DNA of 64,000 nucleotides from Symbiodinium natans (taxonomy: Eukaryota; Sar; Dinophyceae; Suessiales; Symbiodiniaceae). The notes beneath the pieces are model-generated. The model worked only from the letters and a program-made list of their open reading frames with translations, was not told the origin of the DNA and did not search any database. Position 1 is the stretch's first letter. Each line of letters begins with the position of its first letter. The stretch spans positions 644,337 to 708,336 of the forward strand of contig CAJNDS010001002.1 in assembly GCA_905221605.1 (NCBI GenBank), written 5' to 3'. Positions 55,128 through 64,000 of the stretch are shown here, in pieces. Position numbers and translations under genes: made by a program.

Positions 55128-55198
55128 GTCGGAAGCCCCATGAATGGCCCGGCAATGGCCTTGGCCGTCCATTATCGAGACGGCAGTGACAAAGCCGG
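55128..55198 (+). CDS. 41-residue repeat, exon A6 (last of copy 1 seen)
   Basis: VGSPMNGPAMALAVHYRDGS then DKA. The usual AAAG|GC donor is changed to AAAGCC; a GT three bases on (GCCG|GTGCTG) would keep phase 1. No B exon follows until 61125. Confidence 0.72.
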
Positions 55199-55257
55199 TG
55201 CTGAGGCTTGGAAGGGTAAAGCGCCTAAGAAACGCCTATTGGTGGGGGCTAGATGTA

Positions 55258-55420
55258 TGAGGGGGGGGGTGGGGGGGGGGGGGGGTTAGGTGGGGGGGGG
55301 GGGGGGGGGGGGGGGTGGGGGGGGGTTGGGGGGGGGGGGGGGGGGGGAGGGGGGGGGGGGGGGGGGGGGGTGGGGGTGGGGGGGGGGGGGGGGGGGGGTG
55401 GGGTGGGGGGGGGGCGGGTC
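55258..55420. repeat. poly-G tract
   Basis: About 160 bp of nearly pure G with scattered T. Poly-Gly/Pro frames rejected. Confidence 0.95.
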
Positions 55421-55759
55421 ACGCAGTCAGACAACAAAAGCCCTATAGCTCGCCCTCAAAACCAGGGCAGGGCTTTTCAAGTCAGATGAAAACCTCATAA
55501 CAATTACAGCCCTCCCCTTGTCCCCCACACCACCTTTATAAACTTAGAAAAGCCCCAGTGGAACCCCCCAAGGTTAGTCGCCAATTTTTCTTTGACGTGC
55601 CGTGGCCGATGCCCTGGCGCCTTTGTTGCCGGTCGTAGGGTGCCGTTTTTTTTGTTTTTGGAGTAGTTCTTTCGGCAATGTCGTGTTTCTGGCTGTGTTC
55701 TCTTCGTCAAACTAAGCCCGCCGAGAGAGGGCTTACTGGGGCTGCAAGTAAAGCGTAGT

Positions 55760-56226
55760 ACCTAAAACCCTAAAACCGCTACACCCTAAACCTAAACCCT
55801 AAACCCTAACCCTAACCTAAACCCTAACCCTAAACCCTAACCCTAACCCCTAAACCCTAAAACCCTAAAACCCTAAAACCCTAAGAACCCAAACCCAACC
55901 CCTAAACCCTCACCAACCCTAAAACCTAAAACCCCTAAACCCTAACCCTAAACCCTAAACCCTAAACCCTAAACCCTAAAAACCCTAACCCTAAAACCCT
56001 ACCTAACCTAAAACCCTAAACCCTAAACCCTAAACCCTAAACCCTAAACCCTAAACCTAACCCTAAACCCTAAACCCTAAACCCTAAACCCTAAACCCTA
56101 AACCCTAAACCCTAAACCCTAAACCCTAAACCCTAAACCCTAAACCCTAAACCCTAAACCCTAAACCCTAAACCCTAAACCCTAAACCCTAAACCCTAAC
56201 CCTAAACCCTAAACCCTCAACCCTAA
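55760..56226. repeat. longest CCCTAAA block
   Basis: About 65 units; the left third is irregular (CCCTAA and CCCTAAAA length variants), the right part nearly perfect. Confidence 0.97.
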
Positions 56227-56432
56227 AGTTCGGGACTTGGGTTGGGTTTAGAGTTCAGGGGTTGAGGGTTTCTCGGAGCAGTGTTCCAGGTGGCCCTAAA
56301 CCCTCAACCCTTGGGCCCTTAGGCCGTAGAGCTCTTGGGGTTCAAGAACACAAACCCTAAACCCTAAACCCTCAATCCCTACAACGACACCCCGAAACAG
56401 ATTTTCAGGGATCCTCAAAGCCGTGAAGACAC

Positions 56433-56550
56433 ATGGACTTCGAGACTGCCAGGGCCCTTATGGCCACTCTAGAACTTAGGCTGGGCTCCAGGCCCAAGCG
56501 AGAGACTTCCCCAACCGAAGCCATAAACTCCCCTAAACCCTCAGGTTTAG
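56433..56550 (+). CDS. exon-like island
   Basis: Reads MDFETARALMATLELRLGSR then PKRETSPTEAINSPK. Helical then charged. May belong to the end of copy 1 or to a separate gene. Confidence 0.4.
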
Positions 56551-57611
56551 GGTTTTTAGGGAATGAAACCCACAACTGGAAGCCCTCAAGGCCCCCGAAA
56601 AGCATTTACGGCTCTTCAAAACCCTAAACCCTAAACCCTAAACCCTAAACCCTAAACCCTCTGGGGCCGCCAACGCCTCTGAATCCCAGGAGGGGAGCCC
56701 GCGGGGGGGAGACGAGATGGCTGTGGCCCTTCTTGCTACCCGGCGGTCCGAGGCCTGTACCCTAAACCCTAAACCCTAAACCCCAAACCCCAAACCCCAA
56801 ACCATGTGTGCAGGAGCTCGGTCTAGGGCTTCGGGGTTCAGCGTTGAAGATTCAAGGTTCAGGGTTCAGGGCTTACACCCTAATAAGATTCGGGGTTTAG
56901 GGTTTAGGGTTTAGGGTTTTTTTAGGGCTTGTGAACTTCTCATAATCAGACTAGTGGGAAGTGGATAAAGGGTCTGGCTAAGTGGGGTACACCTTACACG
57001 TCTCATTCAAGAGTGGTTTAAGAGGTTCCCTGCCCACACCGTCTGCCCTGTGGTGTGTACTTTTTGGGGGAGGTTTTAGGGTTTAGGGTTTAGGGTTTAG
57101 TGTTTAGGGTCTTTTGGGCTCTTTGCGCCCTTGACTTGCGGAGGCATGATGGACGGATCCTTGCCACGACTCTTGACTCTCGCGTCAACGGACTGAGGGC
57201 TTTGACGCTTTGAGCCTGTGTCGACATGTACAGAATTTCAGGACATCCAAGGAACAAAGTAATAGCATTCAACAAGAATCTAAGGGCTGAACAGGGTTAA
57301 GGCTTCTTAGGCCTATAGCCGTTCACGTGACACAGCTGGGGGTTCTGGATGTCTAGGGAATCAGATTTGCAGCGGCCGCAACGACCAGCGGGCAAGTCAG
57401 TAGTAGTTCTCCCCTCTGTACACTTTGTAAAAATGCTCGCGGCCTGTCCCTGCAAGTTCGCTTTTTTTCGGGCCGGTGCTCATGGCCACACAGTGCATCA
57501 CCTCAACGTGTTTACCCATACAGCCTTTGTATGAATATACTGAATAATTAGTATAATACATATTACTATCACTTTTTTATGATTCTTATTATTTGTATGA
57601 GTATGTACATA

Positions 57612-57622
57612 TACATACCTAC

Positions 57623-57653
<31 letters not shown>

Positions 57654-57658
57654 CATAC
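57612..57658. repeat. CATA microsatellite
   Basis: About nine CATA units, just upstream of the open exon. Confidence 0.9.
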
Positions 57659-57707
57659 TCTCAACTCTCTTCTTGCCTACTTGCATGGGCCGGCCGTCCA
57701 CTTGGGC

Positions 57708-58112
57708 ATGTCTCAACGTTCCATAGGCCTGCGGGCCCTCAACCCAAACACCTCACCAAGTTCGCTTAAAGCCTCTCAAAGGCCTCTGCAGGTCGAGACA
57801 CGCCCATCCTTCTGCAGGCTTTTGGGGAAGACAGGGGCTCCAGAAATTCGGAATTCGGGCTTGCTCTGCGCTGCAGGGGGCGCGCTTTGGGCTGGGAGCT
57901 GCTGGCGGCTGCATGCCGTGCCCCAGGATCTGCAGAACCTCCGCTGTACAGCGACTGCACGGAGGCTGCCTACGGACAGCAGCCTCCGTGCCTCACCGCC
58001 GTTCTTGCGATCTGGGGTGAAGACAAACTTCGCAACGCGGCCCACGGGTGCTCTTCTAGCTGCGTGTGCTCTATTTGGATTTTCTTGGTTTCAGGCTCAT
58101 AGAGGGTATTGA
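57708..58112 (+). CDS. 405-nt open exon, possible first exon of copy 2
   Basis: From ATG at 57708: MSQRSIGLRALNPNTSPSSL, Ser/Arg/Ala-rich, with a hydrophobic stretch near the end (GALLAACALFGFSWFQ) and TGA at 58110. The composition resembles an organelle-targeting leader plus helix, but two other + frames are also open here. TTTCAG|GCTCAT would allow a GC splice before the stop. Preceded by a CATA microsatellite. Confidence 0.45.
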   Translation: MSQRSIGLRALNPNTSPSSLKASQRPLQVETRPSFCRLLGKTGAPEIRNSGLLCAAGGALWAGSCWRLHAVPQDLQNLRCTATARRLPTDSSLRASPPFLRSGVKTNFATRPTGALLAACALFGFSWFQAHRGY

Positions 58113-58522
58113 GTTAGCATTGCTGCGACAGAATAGGTTATAGTGCCCTAGCCCTAAACCCTACACCCTACACCCTAAACTCCAAACCCTAAACCCTGAA
58201 CCCTAAACCTTTTTCTTCTCCTGCACAACTCAAACCCTATCCTTACAGGAGCACTTCGAGGAGGTTTAGCTCTATAATCTTGAGGCTTTGTCGTTTAAAC
58301 CCTGCGGCCTCAGCCCTAAACCTGAACCTCCAAACCTTAAACTCGCTCAAGCCGCGGTTAGGGTTTAGGGTTTTAGGGTCTTAGGGTCTTAGGGTCTTAG
58401 GGTCTTAGGGTTTAAGGTTTAGGGTTCAGGGTTCAGGGTTCAGGGTTCAGGGTTCACAGTTTAGGGCTGCCCATTTTCGCAGCTGGCTCAAGACAATTAC
58501 GACACACAACTCGCAGAGGTTT

Positions 58523-58576
58523 CAGCCATGACCGTGTTTCCTTCACTGGCCAGCTTTCTTCCGAGACTCGATCACA
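58523..58576 (+). CDS. exon of copy 2 of the duplicated gene
   Basis: EVSAMTVFPSLASFLPRLDH, paralogous to 42747-42832. Confidence 0.5.
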
Positions 58577-58600
58577 GGGTTTAGGGTTTAGGGCTATTAG

Positions 58601-58702
58601 GACCCGGAGTAGGCCCTTATTTCCTTGTTTTTGGGTTGAGGTTCCCTTAGAATCCCCTGAAAACAAAGAAGGGCTAATCCTAGGTTACTGCTGGGTCTAG
58701 TT
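58601..58702. mobile_element. element family 3
   Basis: GACCCGGAGTAGGCCCTTAT / CCTAGGTTACTGCTGGGTCT ends. Confidence 0.75.
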
Positions 58703-58847
58703 TTTTACGAACATAGGGGTAACCCTTGAATATAGACCCTCAGATAGTAGGATTCCCTGATTATAAGGACCCCAATAAGGTACCCCCAAATTTCGAAAAC
58801 CCTTTATAAGACACATGGAGGCCGATTTGAAATGGAGTCTTAGTAGC

Positions 58848-58962
58848 TGAATGAGTACACACTACACTTTCTGGGATACTGCAATCCTCTATAGAACTGA
58901 AAGTGTACACTTGATGTTTTTGTTTTTTCATTTTTTGGGTGGGGGGCTTGTGAACTCAGCAA
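58848..58962. mobile_element. hairpin element, family 10, copy 2
   Basis: Same left end (AGCTGAATGAGTACAC) and right end (GCTTGTGAACTCAGC) as 42838-42947. Confidence 0.85.
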
Positions 58963-59049
58963 CTTAGGGAGTAGGTGTTTGAGGCAGCCTTTGTTTGCGG
59001 TTAGGCTCTTGTGACTCCTGTGCGATGCCTGTAGGGTGTGCAACTATCT

Positions 59050-59223
59050 CAACCCTAAACCCCAAACCCTAAACCCTAGCTAAGCCCTAAACCCTAACTC
59101 CTAAACCCTAAACCCTATACCCTATACCCTAAACCCTAAACCCTAAACCCTAAACCCTAAACCCTAAACCCTAAACCCTAAACCCTAAACCCTAAACCCT
59201 AAACCCTAAACCCTAAACCCCAT
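59050..59223. repeat. CCCTAAA block
   Basis: About 24 units. Confidence 0.95.
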
Positions 59224-59686
59224 ACCGGTCCCTTGATGCTTGCACCCTGGACACTGAACCTCCCGAAGGTATGGGGGAACTGCCGTGGCGCATCACATGT
59301 GAGTGGTTTAGGGCTGAGGGTGTAGGGTTTAGGGTTTAGGGTTTAGGGTTTAGGGTTTAGGGTTTAGGGTTTAGGGTTTAGGGTTTAGGGTGTAGGGCTT
59401 TATCTAGACCCTTCTTGCTGTTATGCCTACATATTTGCTGGATTGCATAGCATAGGGGCACTCAGTAAGACGATGAACACGTACCGTCCTAAACCCTGAG
59501 CCCGAAGCCCTAAACCCTAATCCCCAAGCCCCGGACCCTAAAACCTGAAAACCCGAAACACCCTAACCCCAAACCCTAAACCTAAACCCTAACCCCAAAC
59601 CCTAAACCTAAACCCCAAACCCTAAACCCTAAACCCCAAACCCCAAACCCCAAACCCTCAACCCTAAACCCTAAACCCTAAACCAG

Positions 59687-59732
59687 GAAGCCAAGCCACC
59701 GTGGTCACTGCTCACAGTGCCAGAAGCACCAG
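59687..59732 (+). CDS. CxxCxxH exon, copy 2
   Basis: KPSHRGHCSQCQKHQ; acceptor AACCAG, donor CAG|GCC. One codon shorter than copy 1. Confidence 0.65.
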
Positions 59733-59786
59733 GCCTCGGCTTGGATGTTGGCATGGTGCGCAGGGAGGGGAGGGGGGGGGGGGAAG

Positions 59787-59945
59787 GGTTTAGGGTTTAG
59801 GGTTTAGGGTTTAGGGTTTAGGGTTTAGGGTTTAGGGTTTAGGGTTTAGGGTTTAGGGTTTAGGGTTTAGGGTTGAGGTTTAGGGTTGAGGGTTGGGGTT
59901 TGAGGGTTGAGGGTTTAGGGTTAGGGTTTAGGTTTAGGGTTTTGG
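59787..59945. repeat. TTTAGGG block
   Basis: About 22 units, just after the copy-2 CxxCxxH exon. Confidence 0.95.
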
Positions 59946-60358
59946 GTTTACGGATCCCCTACTAACCCCCTTTAAGCTACCCCCCCTAAGTCCCCCCACA
60001 CTTCAGGCTAATTAAGTTTAAACTATTTAAGCTAGGGGGGGGGGGGGGGGGGGTAGTAGGCAAACCCATGCAAAAAGAATCCCTATTCGGACCCCCCCCC
60101 CCTTCCCTACCTGGGAGAGATCTTCTTTTGGAGCTCAATGGGAGGAGGAGGATCGGTTTGTGCTTAGGACTCTAAACCCTCAACCCTAAACCCAAACTAA
60201 GCTGCAGGGGCTTGCGGCCCTAAAGCCCAAACACTCAAAACACCCTAAACCCTAAACCCTAAACCCTAAACCCTAAACCCTGAAAACTCAAAAAACCCTG
60301 AAAGTTCGAAAGCCCCCGGAAGCCCCAAAAGCCCTGAATGTCCCAGAAACTGTGCCAG

Positions 60359-60398
60359 GCCGCTCCTGTAAAGAACGCTGTGAGCCGCGCCTGGGCAG
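60359..60398 (+). CDS. APVK exon, copy 2
   Basis: AAPVKNAVSRAWA plus one base, leaving through a telomere-repeat donor, GCAG|GTTTAGGG. Confidence 0.72.
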
Positions 60399-61124
60399 GT
60401 TTAGGGTTTAGGGTTTAGGGTTTAGGGCTTAGGGTTTAGGGTTTGGGGTTTAGGGTTTAGGGTTTAGGGTTTGGAAGTTTAGGGTTTGGAAGTTTACGGT
60501 TTAAGGTTTAGGAGGTTTATGGGGGTTTCTGTCAAGTTAGGTCTTCTACAATAGGCGCCGCCAGCTTGAGCTGCAATATGCCACCTATGCATCTGCTTCT
60601 CTTGATGCCCTTTAGGGCAAGGGCTCGCTTTAAACCCTGAACCCTAAACCCTGAACCCTAAACCCTAAACCCTGATTATTTAGGGCGGTTGGGAGCCCTA
60701 GGGTTGGTCTTAGAACCTCGAATCGACGCACATTCGGCCACCAGTTCGCCTGGCACTTGCCACACGTCACTTCTTGATGAGGTCGCAGTAGTTGAAGAAG
60801 CCCGAAGCACTAATCCCACAACCCTAAACCCTAAACCCTAAACCCTAAACCCTAAACCCTAAACCCTAAACCCTAAGCAGTTCTTTGAAAAGGGCGTCTT
60901 TTGGACTTGCACGAGTCTTTTGCGGTGATAGACCACCTTCAACTCTGGATGCCCTAGAACCCTCAAGCCCTAAAAACTCCACCTCAAAACCTGAAACCCC
61001 TAAACCTCTAAACCCACCCTAAACCCTAAACCCTAAACCCAAAACCCTAAACCCTAAACCCTAAACCCTAAACAACACTAAACCCCTCAACCCTAAACCC
61101 GAAAGCCCTCTCAAAGCACCCGAG

Positions 61125-61165
61125 GATGCCCCGCAGCATGCCCGCCCGGTGCGCTCTGGCCAGAG
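61125..61165 (+). CDS. 41-residue repeat, exon B7
   Basis: CPAACPPGALWPE. 41 nt: five codons shorter than other B exons, frame kept. Donor GAG|GTTC. Confidence 0.75.
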
Positions 61166-61451
61166 GTTCGGCGCGTGCAGGATTTAGGGGTTTAGGGTTT
61201 AGGGTTTAGGGCTTGGGGCTTAGGGCTTATAGGGTTGAAGGGTGTAAGCTGGTGGGTTGCAGCTTTTTGCTTAGGGTCTAGGGTTTTAGAGTTTAGGGTT
61301 TAGGGTTAAGGGTTTGTTTTCTTGGTTTGCAGGCAGGGTTTTGGTTGCTAAACACTAAACCCTAGACCCTAGACCCTAAACCCTAAACCCTAAACCCTAA
61401 ACCCTAAACCCTAAACCCTAAACCCCAGTCCTAGAACCCGGCCCAGACCAG

Positions 61452-61518
61452 GTCGGAAGCCCCACGAATGGCCCGGCAACGGCTTCGGGCGTCCATCATC
61501 GAGACAGCTGTGACAGAG
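61452..61518 (+). CDS. 41-residue repeat, exon A7
   Basis: VGSPTNGPATASGVHHRDSC then DR(G); GA donor (AGAG|GACAG). Confidence 0.8.
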
Positions 61519-61898
61519 GACAGTGCTGGGGTGCCTTTGGTCAGGGTTTAGGGTTTAGGGTTTAGGGTTTAGGGTTTAGGGTTTTAGGGTTTGGGGTTTA
61601 GGGTTTAGGGTCTAGGGTTTAGGGCTTAGGTTTTAGGGCCCCTGAGTGCCCACCTCCAGCTAACCCCTTTCAGGAAGGAGGTGCAGCCTGCCATTGTTGA
61701 CAAAGAATGGTGCAAACGAACTTGCACCGGGGCGAGATAAGCCCCCTGGTTCTTTGTAGGGAATGAGGGAATGAGGTACCCTATATAATCCCTTAAAGGG
61801 TATATATAGGGCCTTCGAAAAAGACTTTCCGCGAGTCTTGTGCCATCGTACCTGGGTAACTTAGACGTACTGAGTAGTGAGCCCCAGAACGCGCGCAG

Positions 61899-61954
61899 GA
61901 TGCCGCAAGGGGCGGGAACCAGCTGCATGCGAGCCCATCACGTCCTTTCCGGAG
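61899..61954 (+). CDS. 41-residue repeat, exon B8
   Basis: CRKGREPAACEPITSFPE; donor GAG|GTTC. Confidence 0.8.
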
Positions 61955-62569
61955 GTTCGGCACGTGCATCAGTGCATCGTAATTAAGGGGTTCATGTGCT
62001 TGGCTCTGTGGATGACAGAGGCCGGGTAGACCTGGCCTGGTGGGTCCACCAAAGATTTGCAAAAGAAGTGCCCTGGGCCTCAAAGAACCCTAAACCCTAA
62101 ACCCTAAACCCTAAACCCTAAACCCTAAACCCTAAACCCTAAACCCTAAACCCTAAACAGCTCCCTTAGGCCCTTGGAGGGTGGCCTTCGTGCAATCGCT
62201 CGAACCCTCGTCATCCCGAGGCCTCCCCCAATCCTCAACGCTCCAGCACCCCAGACGTGAAGGGCTCACACCCTCAAGCCACAAGATGTCATGAATCCTA
62301 CGGCCCCTGAAGCCCCTGAGGCTAATTCACCCCTAATGAGACCCTGGGATGCCCCGTAGTACCTTACGGTATCCTCATTCCTGTTTTTTGGAGGGGGTTA
62401 GGTTGCCTTAAACCCCTTTAAGCAACAAAGGTGTACCCTTTTTGAGCATCCTAGGACCTGAAGCCCAGTTTTAGGGTTTCGGGTTTAGGGTTAACCCTAA
62501 ACCCTAAACCCTAAACCCTAAACCCTAAACCCTAAACCCTAAACCCTAAACCCTAAACCCAGTGACCAG

Positions 62570-62633
62570 GTCGGTAGCCCGATGAATGGGCCAGCAACTG
62601 CTTTCGCCGTCCAGTATGGACGCTGTCGAAAAG
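62570..62633 (+). CDS. 41-residue repeat, exon A8
   Basis: VGSPMNGPATAFAVQYGRC then RK(G). One codon short, frame kept. Confidence 0.78.
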
Positions 62634-63026
62634 GCCGGTGGTGGTGCCCTCAAGACCCAGCTTTCAGCCCTGATGAGCGAGAAAAGGGGGGTTTAATGAT
62701 TAGAGCAGGGTTTGGGGGGCTGTTGTAGTATATTCATAAAGGGGTTATAATCCGACCCCTATATCACATGAGTATCTCACCCTGATCATCCCGGGATCAC
62801 TTCCTGATAAGGCCGAAGTCGTAAGTTCAAGCAAAGGAAGCACAAGTAGCAGGATTGTCAGAAGTTAGACACATGCTGCCTAGCTGCAAGCAAGGTGGCA
62901 CCCGGTATACATCTTCCCACGACTTGTTTGGCATTGTCCTCAAATGTTCACGACGTACTGAAGATGATCCCTAAACCCTAAACCCTAAACCCTAAATCCT
63001 TGAAGATGATCCCTCTACGCCTCGAG

Positions 63027-63082
63027 GTTGCTGCAGGGCGACGCCACCCGCAGCATGCACGCCCATCGCGTTCTTTCCAGAG
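63027..63082 (+). CDS. 41-residue repeat, exon B9
   Basis: CCRATPPAACTPIAFFPE; acceptor TCGAG, GC donor (GAG|GCTT). The partner exon A would lie beyond the window or was lost. Confidence 0.8.
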
Positions 63083-63160
63083 GCTTGGTCCTGAGCCTTT
63101 TAGGACAGGGTTTTTACCAACAGCTTTGCTGTCCTAACTTCAAGCCTGCATACCCATAAT

Positions 63161-63279
63161 GGTGTTTAGGGTTTGGGGTTTAGGGTTTAGGGTTTAGGGT
63201 TTAGGGTTTAGGGTTTAGGGTTTAGGGTTTAGGGTTTAGGGTTTAGGGTTTAGGGTTTAGGGTTTAGGGTTTAGGGTTC
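63161..63279. repeat. TTTAGGG block
   Basis: About 16 units after exon B9. Confidence 0.95.
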
Positions 63280-63900
63280 CCCCTCCCCAAAAAACAAAAG
63301 GTGAAACCTTAAACCCTAAACTCTAAACCCCAAACCCTGAACCCTATACCTCGTTTGTGGTTTAAAAAACAGCACCTGAGCCTTTAGGGTTGAGGGTGAA
63401 GAGTTTAGGGTTCATACGTTCATCACTGCCTAAACTCTTAAGCCGCGAAGGTCGGAGGATATATGGTTTAGGGTTTAGGGTTTAGGGTTTAGGGTTTAGG
63501 GTTTAGGGTTAGCCTCTGTTGCGACGAGGCGCCGGATCCTATAGCGCTCGGGGGGGCTGCTCAAGGAGGGCATGGAGCTATAAACCCTACTCTAAGGGCC
63601 CTAAACCCTAAACCCTAAACCGTCTAAGGGTCAGAACAATGACTAGTAGTATTCTGTTAGGGTCCCTTTTATACCATATGAACTCCCCCAAAACCCTATT
63701 CTAGTTATTAAGCCCCCTGTATCATAGATTCTGCGAGCTCGAAGCCTTCCCCCCCCCCCTTCCCAAACCCCAAAAAAATCGAAACCCCTAAAGCCCTTAA
63801 AGCCCTCTAACGCCCCTAAAGCCCCTGAAGCCCTAAAAACCCCCAAACCCTAAACCCCCAAAGCCCCAAAGAAAGCCCTGAAGATCCCCAAAGTCCTGAA

Positions 63901-63999
63901 GATCCCTAAACCCTAAACCCTAAACCCTAAACCCTAAACCCTAAACCCTAAACCCTAAACCCTAAACCCTAAACCCTAAACCCTAAACCCTAAACCCTC
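63901..63999. repeat. CCCTAAA block at the window end
   Basis: About 14 units. It may continue beyond the window, but it is interstitial in style and is not evidence of a chromosome end. Confidence 0.9.
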
Positions 64000-64000
64000 C

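Larger units (their letters stand above)
48990..62865. repeat. secondary repeat associated with the exon array
   Basis: A TTGC.A.A.GTCACTTCCTGATGAGG-type segment followed by GAAGACGATGTACAGGTAG occurs near 49060-49160, 53470-53545, 60745-60800 and 62790-62860, each between an A (or APVK) exon and the next B exon. Some copies have an open + frame (TCHTSLLDEVAVVEEARS at 60745), others a 1-nt insertion or longer insert. Could be a decaying exon or a conserved intronic element. Confidence 0.5.

Noticed and set aside
55249-55500. Gly-rich and Pro-rich frames
   Set aside because: They encode the poly-G tract only.
45217-63082. A and B repeats as small RNA genes
   Set aside because: The variation falls mainly at third codon positions and indels are multiples of three, which fits coding exons better than structured RNA.
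1-64000. CRISPR array
   Set aside because: The regularly repeated short units are telomere-type heptamers and satellites without spacers, in eukaryotic DNA.
63901-64000. True chromosome end at the right edge
   Set aside because: The block is no longer or purer than many internal blocks.

Overview
The window looks like nuclear DNA of a dinoflagellate, most plausibly a Symbiodiniaceae-type alga. Reasons: telomere-type heptamers (TTTAGGG/CCCTAAA) scattered over the whole 64 kb in both orientations; short exons, all on the + strand; introns whose 5' ends are GT, GC or GA but whose 3' ends are AG, very often with a few bases repeated at both ends; and large amounts of hairpin repeats and microsatellites. 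There is no bacterial-style gene organisation. Almost none of the long open frames is a gene: they are frames through simple repeats. The real coding sequence is in 40-250 nt islands between telomere-like blocks, which I joined by checking reading phase across candidate splice sites.

Layout. (1) About 87-7393: ten phase-consistent exons of a GT8-family glycosyltransferase, 5' end outside the window. (2) 8073-9532: four phase-consistent exons of an unrecognised gene, with more exon-like islands to 11.1 kb. (3) 11442-12980: four exons of a cyclin-fold protein, followed by a tandemly duplicated 3' flank (12950-13440 and 13730-14280). (4) 13.5-25.5 kb: exon-like islands, several encoding membrane helices, ending in a clear stop at 25491; a satellite-rich block lies at 21.6-23.3 kb. 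(5) 26-30 kb: a few exon-like islands, then a very AT-rich core bounded by G/C-homopolymer inverted arms (27.9-29.3 kb) and CT- and A-rich tracts. (6) 30-42 kb: more islands, one resembling the Cys motif of anoctamin/TMEM16 proteins. (7) 42.3-64 kb: two paralogous copies, about 16 kb apart, of a gene with a CxxCxxH exon, an 'APVK' exon and then an array of alternating 56-nt and 67-nt exons. Together each exon pair encodes a 41-residue Cys-containing repeat; I find nine copies of the first exon and eight of the second.

The telomere-like blocks are mostly inside introns. In several places the heptamer itself supplies the 5' splice site (G|GTTTAGGG). At least ten families of short inverted-repeat elements (MITE-like) fill much of the rest. 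Family assignments are from motif recognition only; no search was run. Exon chains are inferred from phase and splice signals and have no transcript support.
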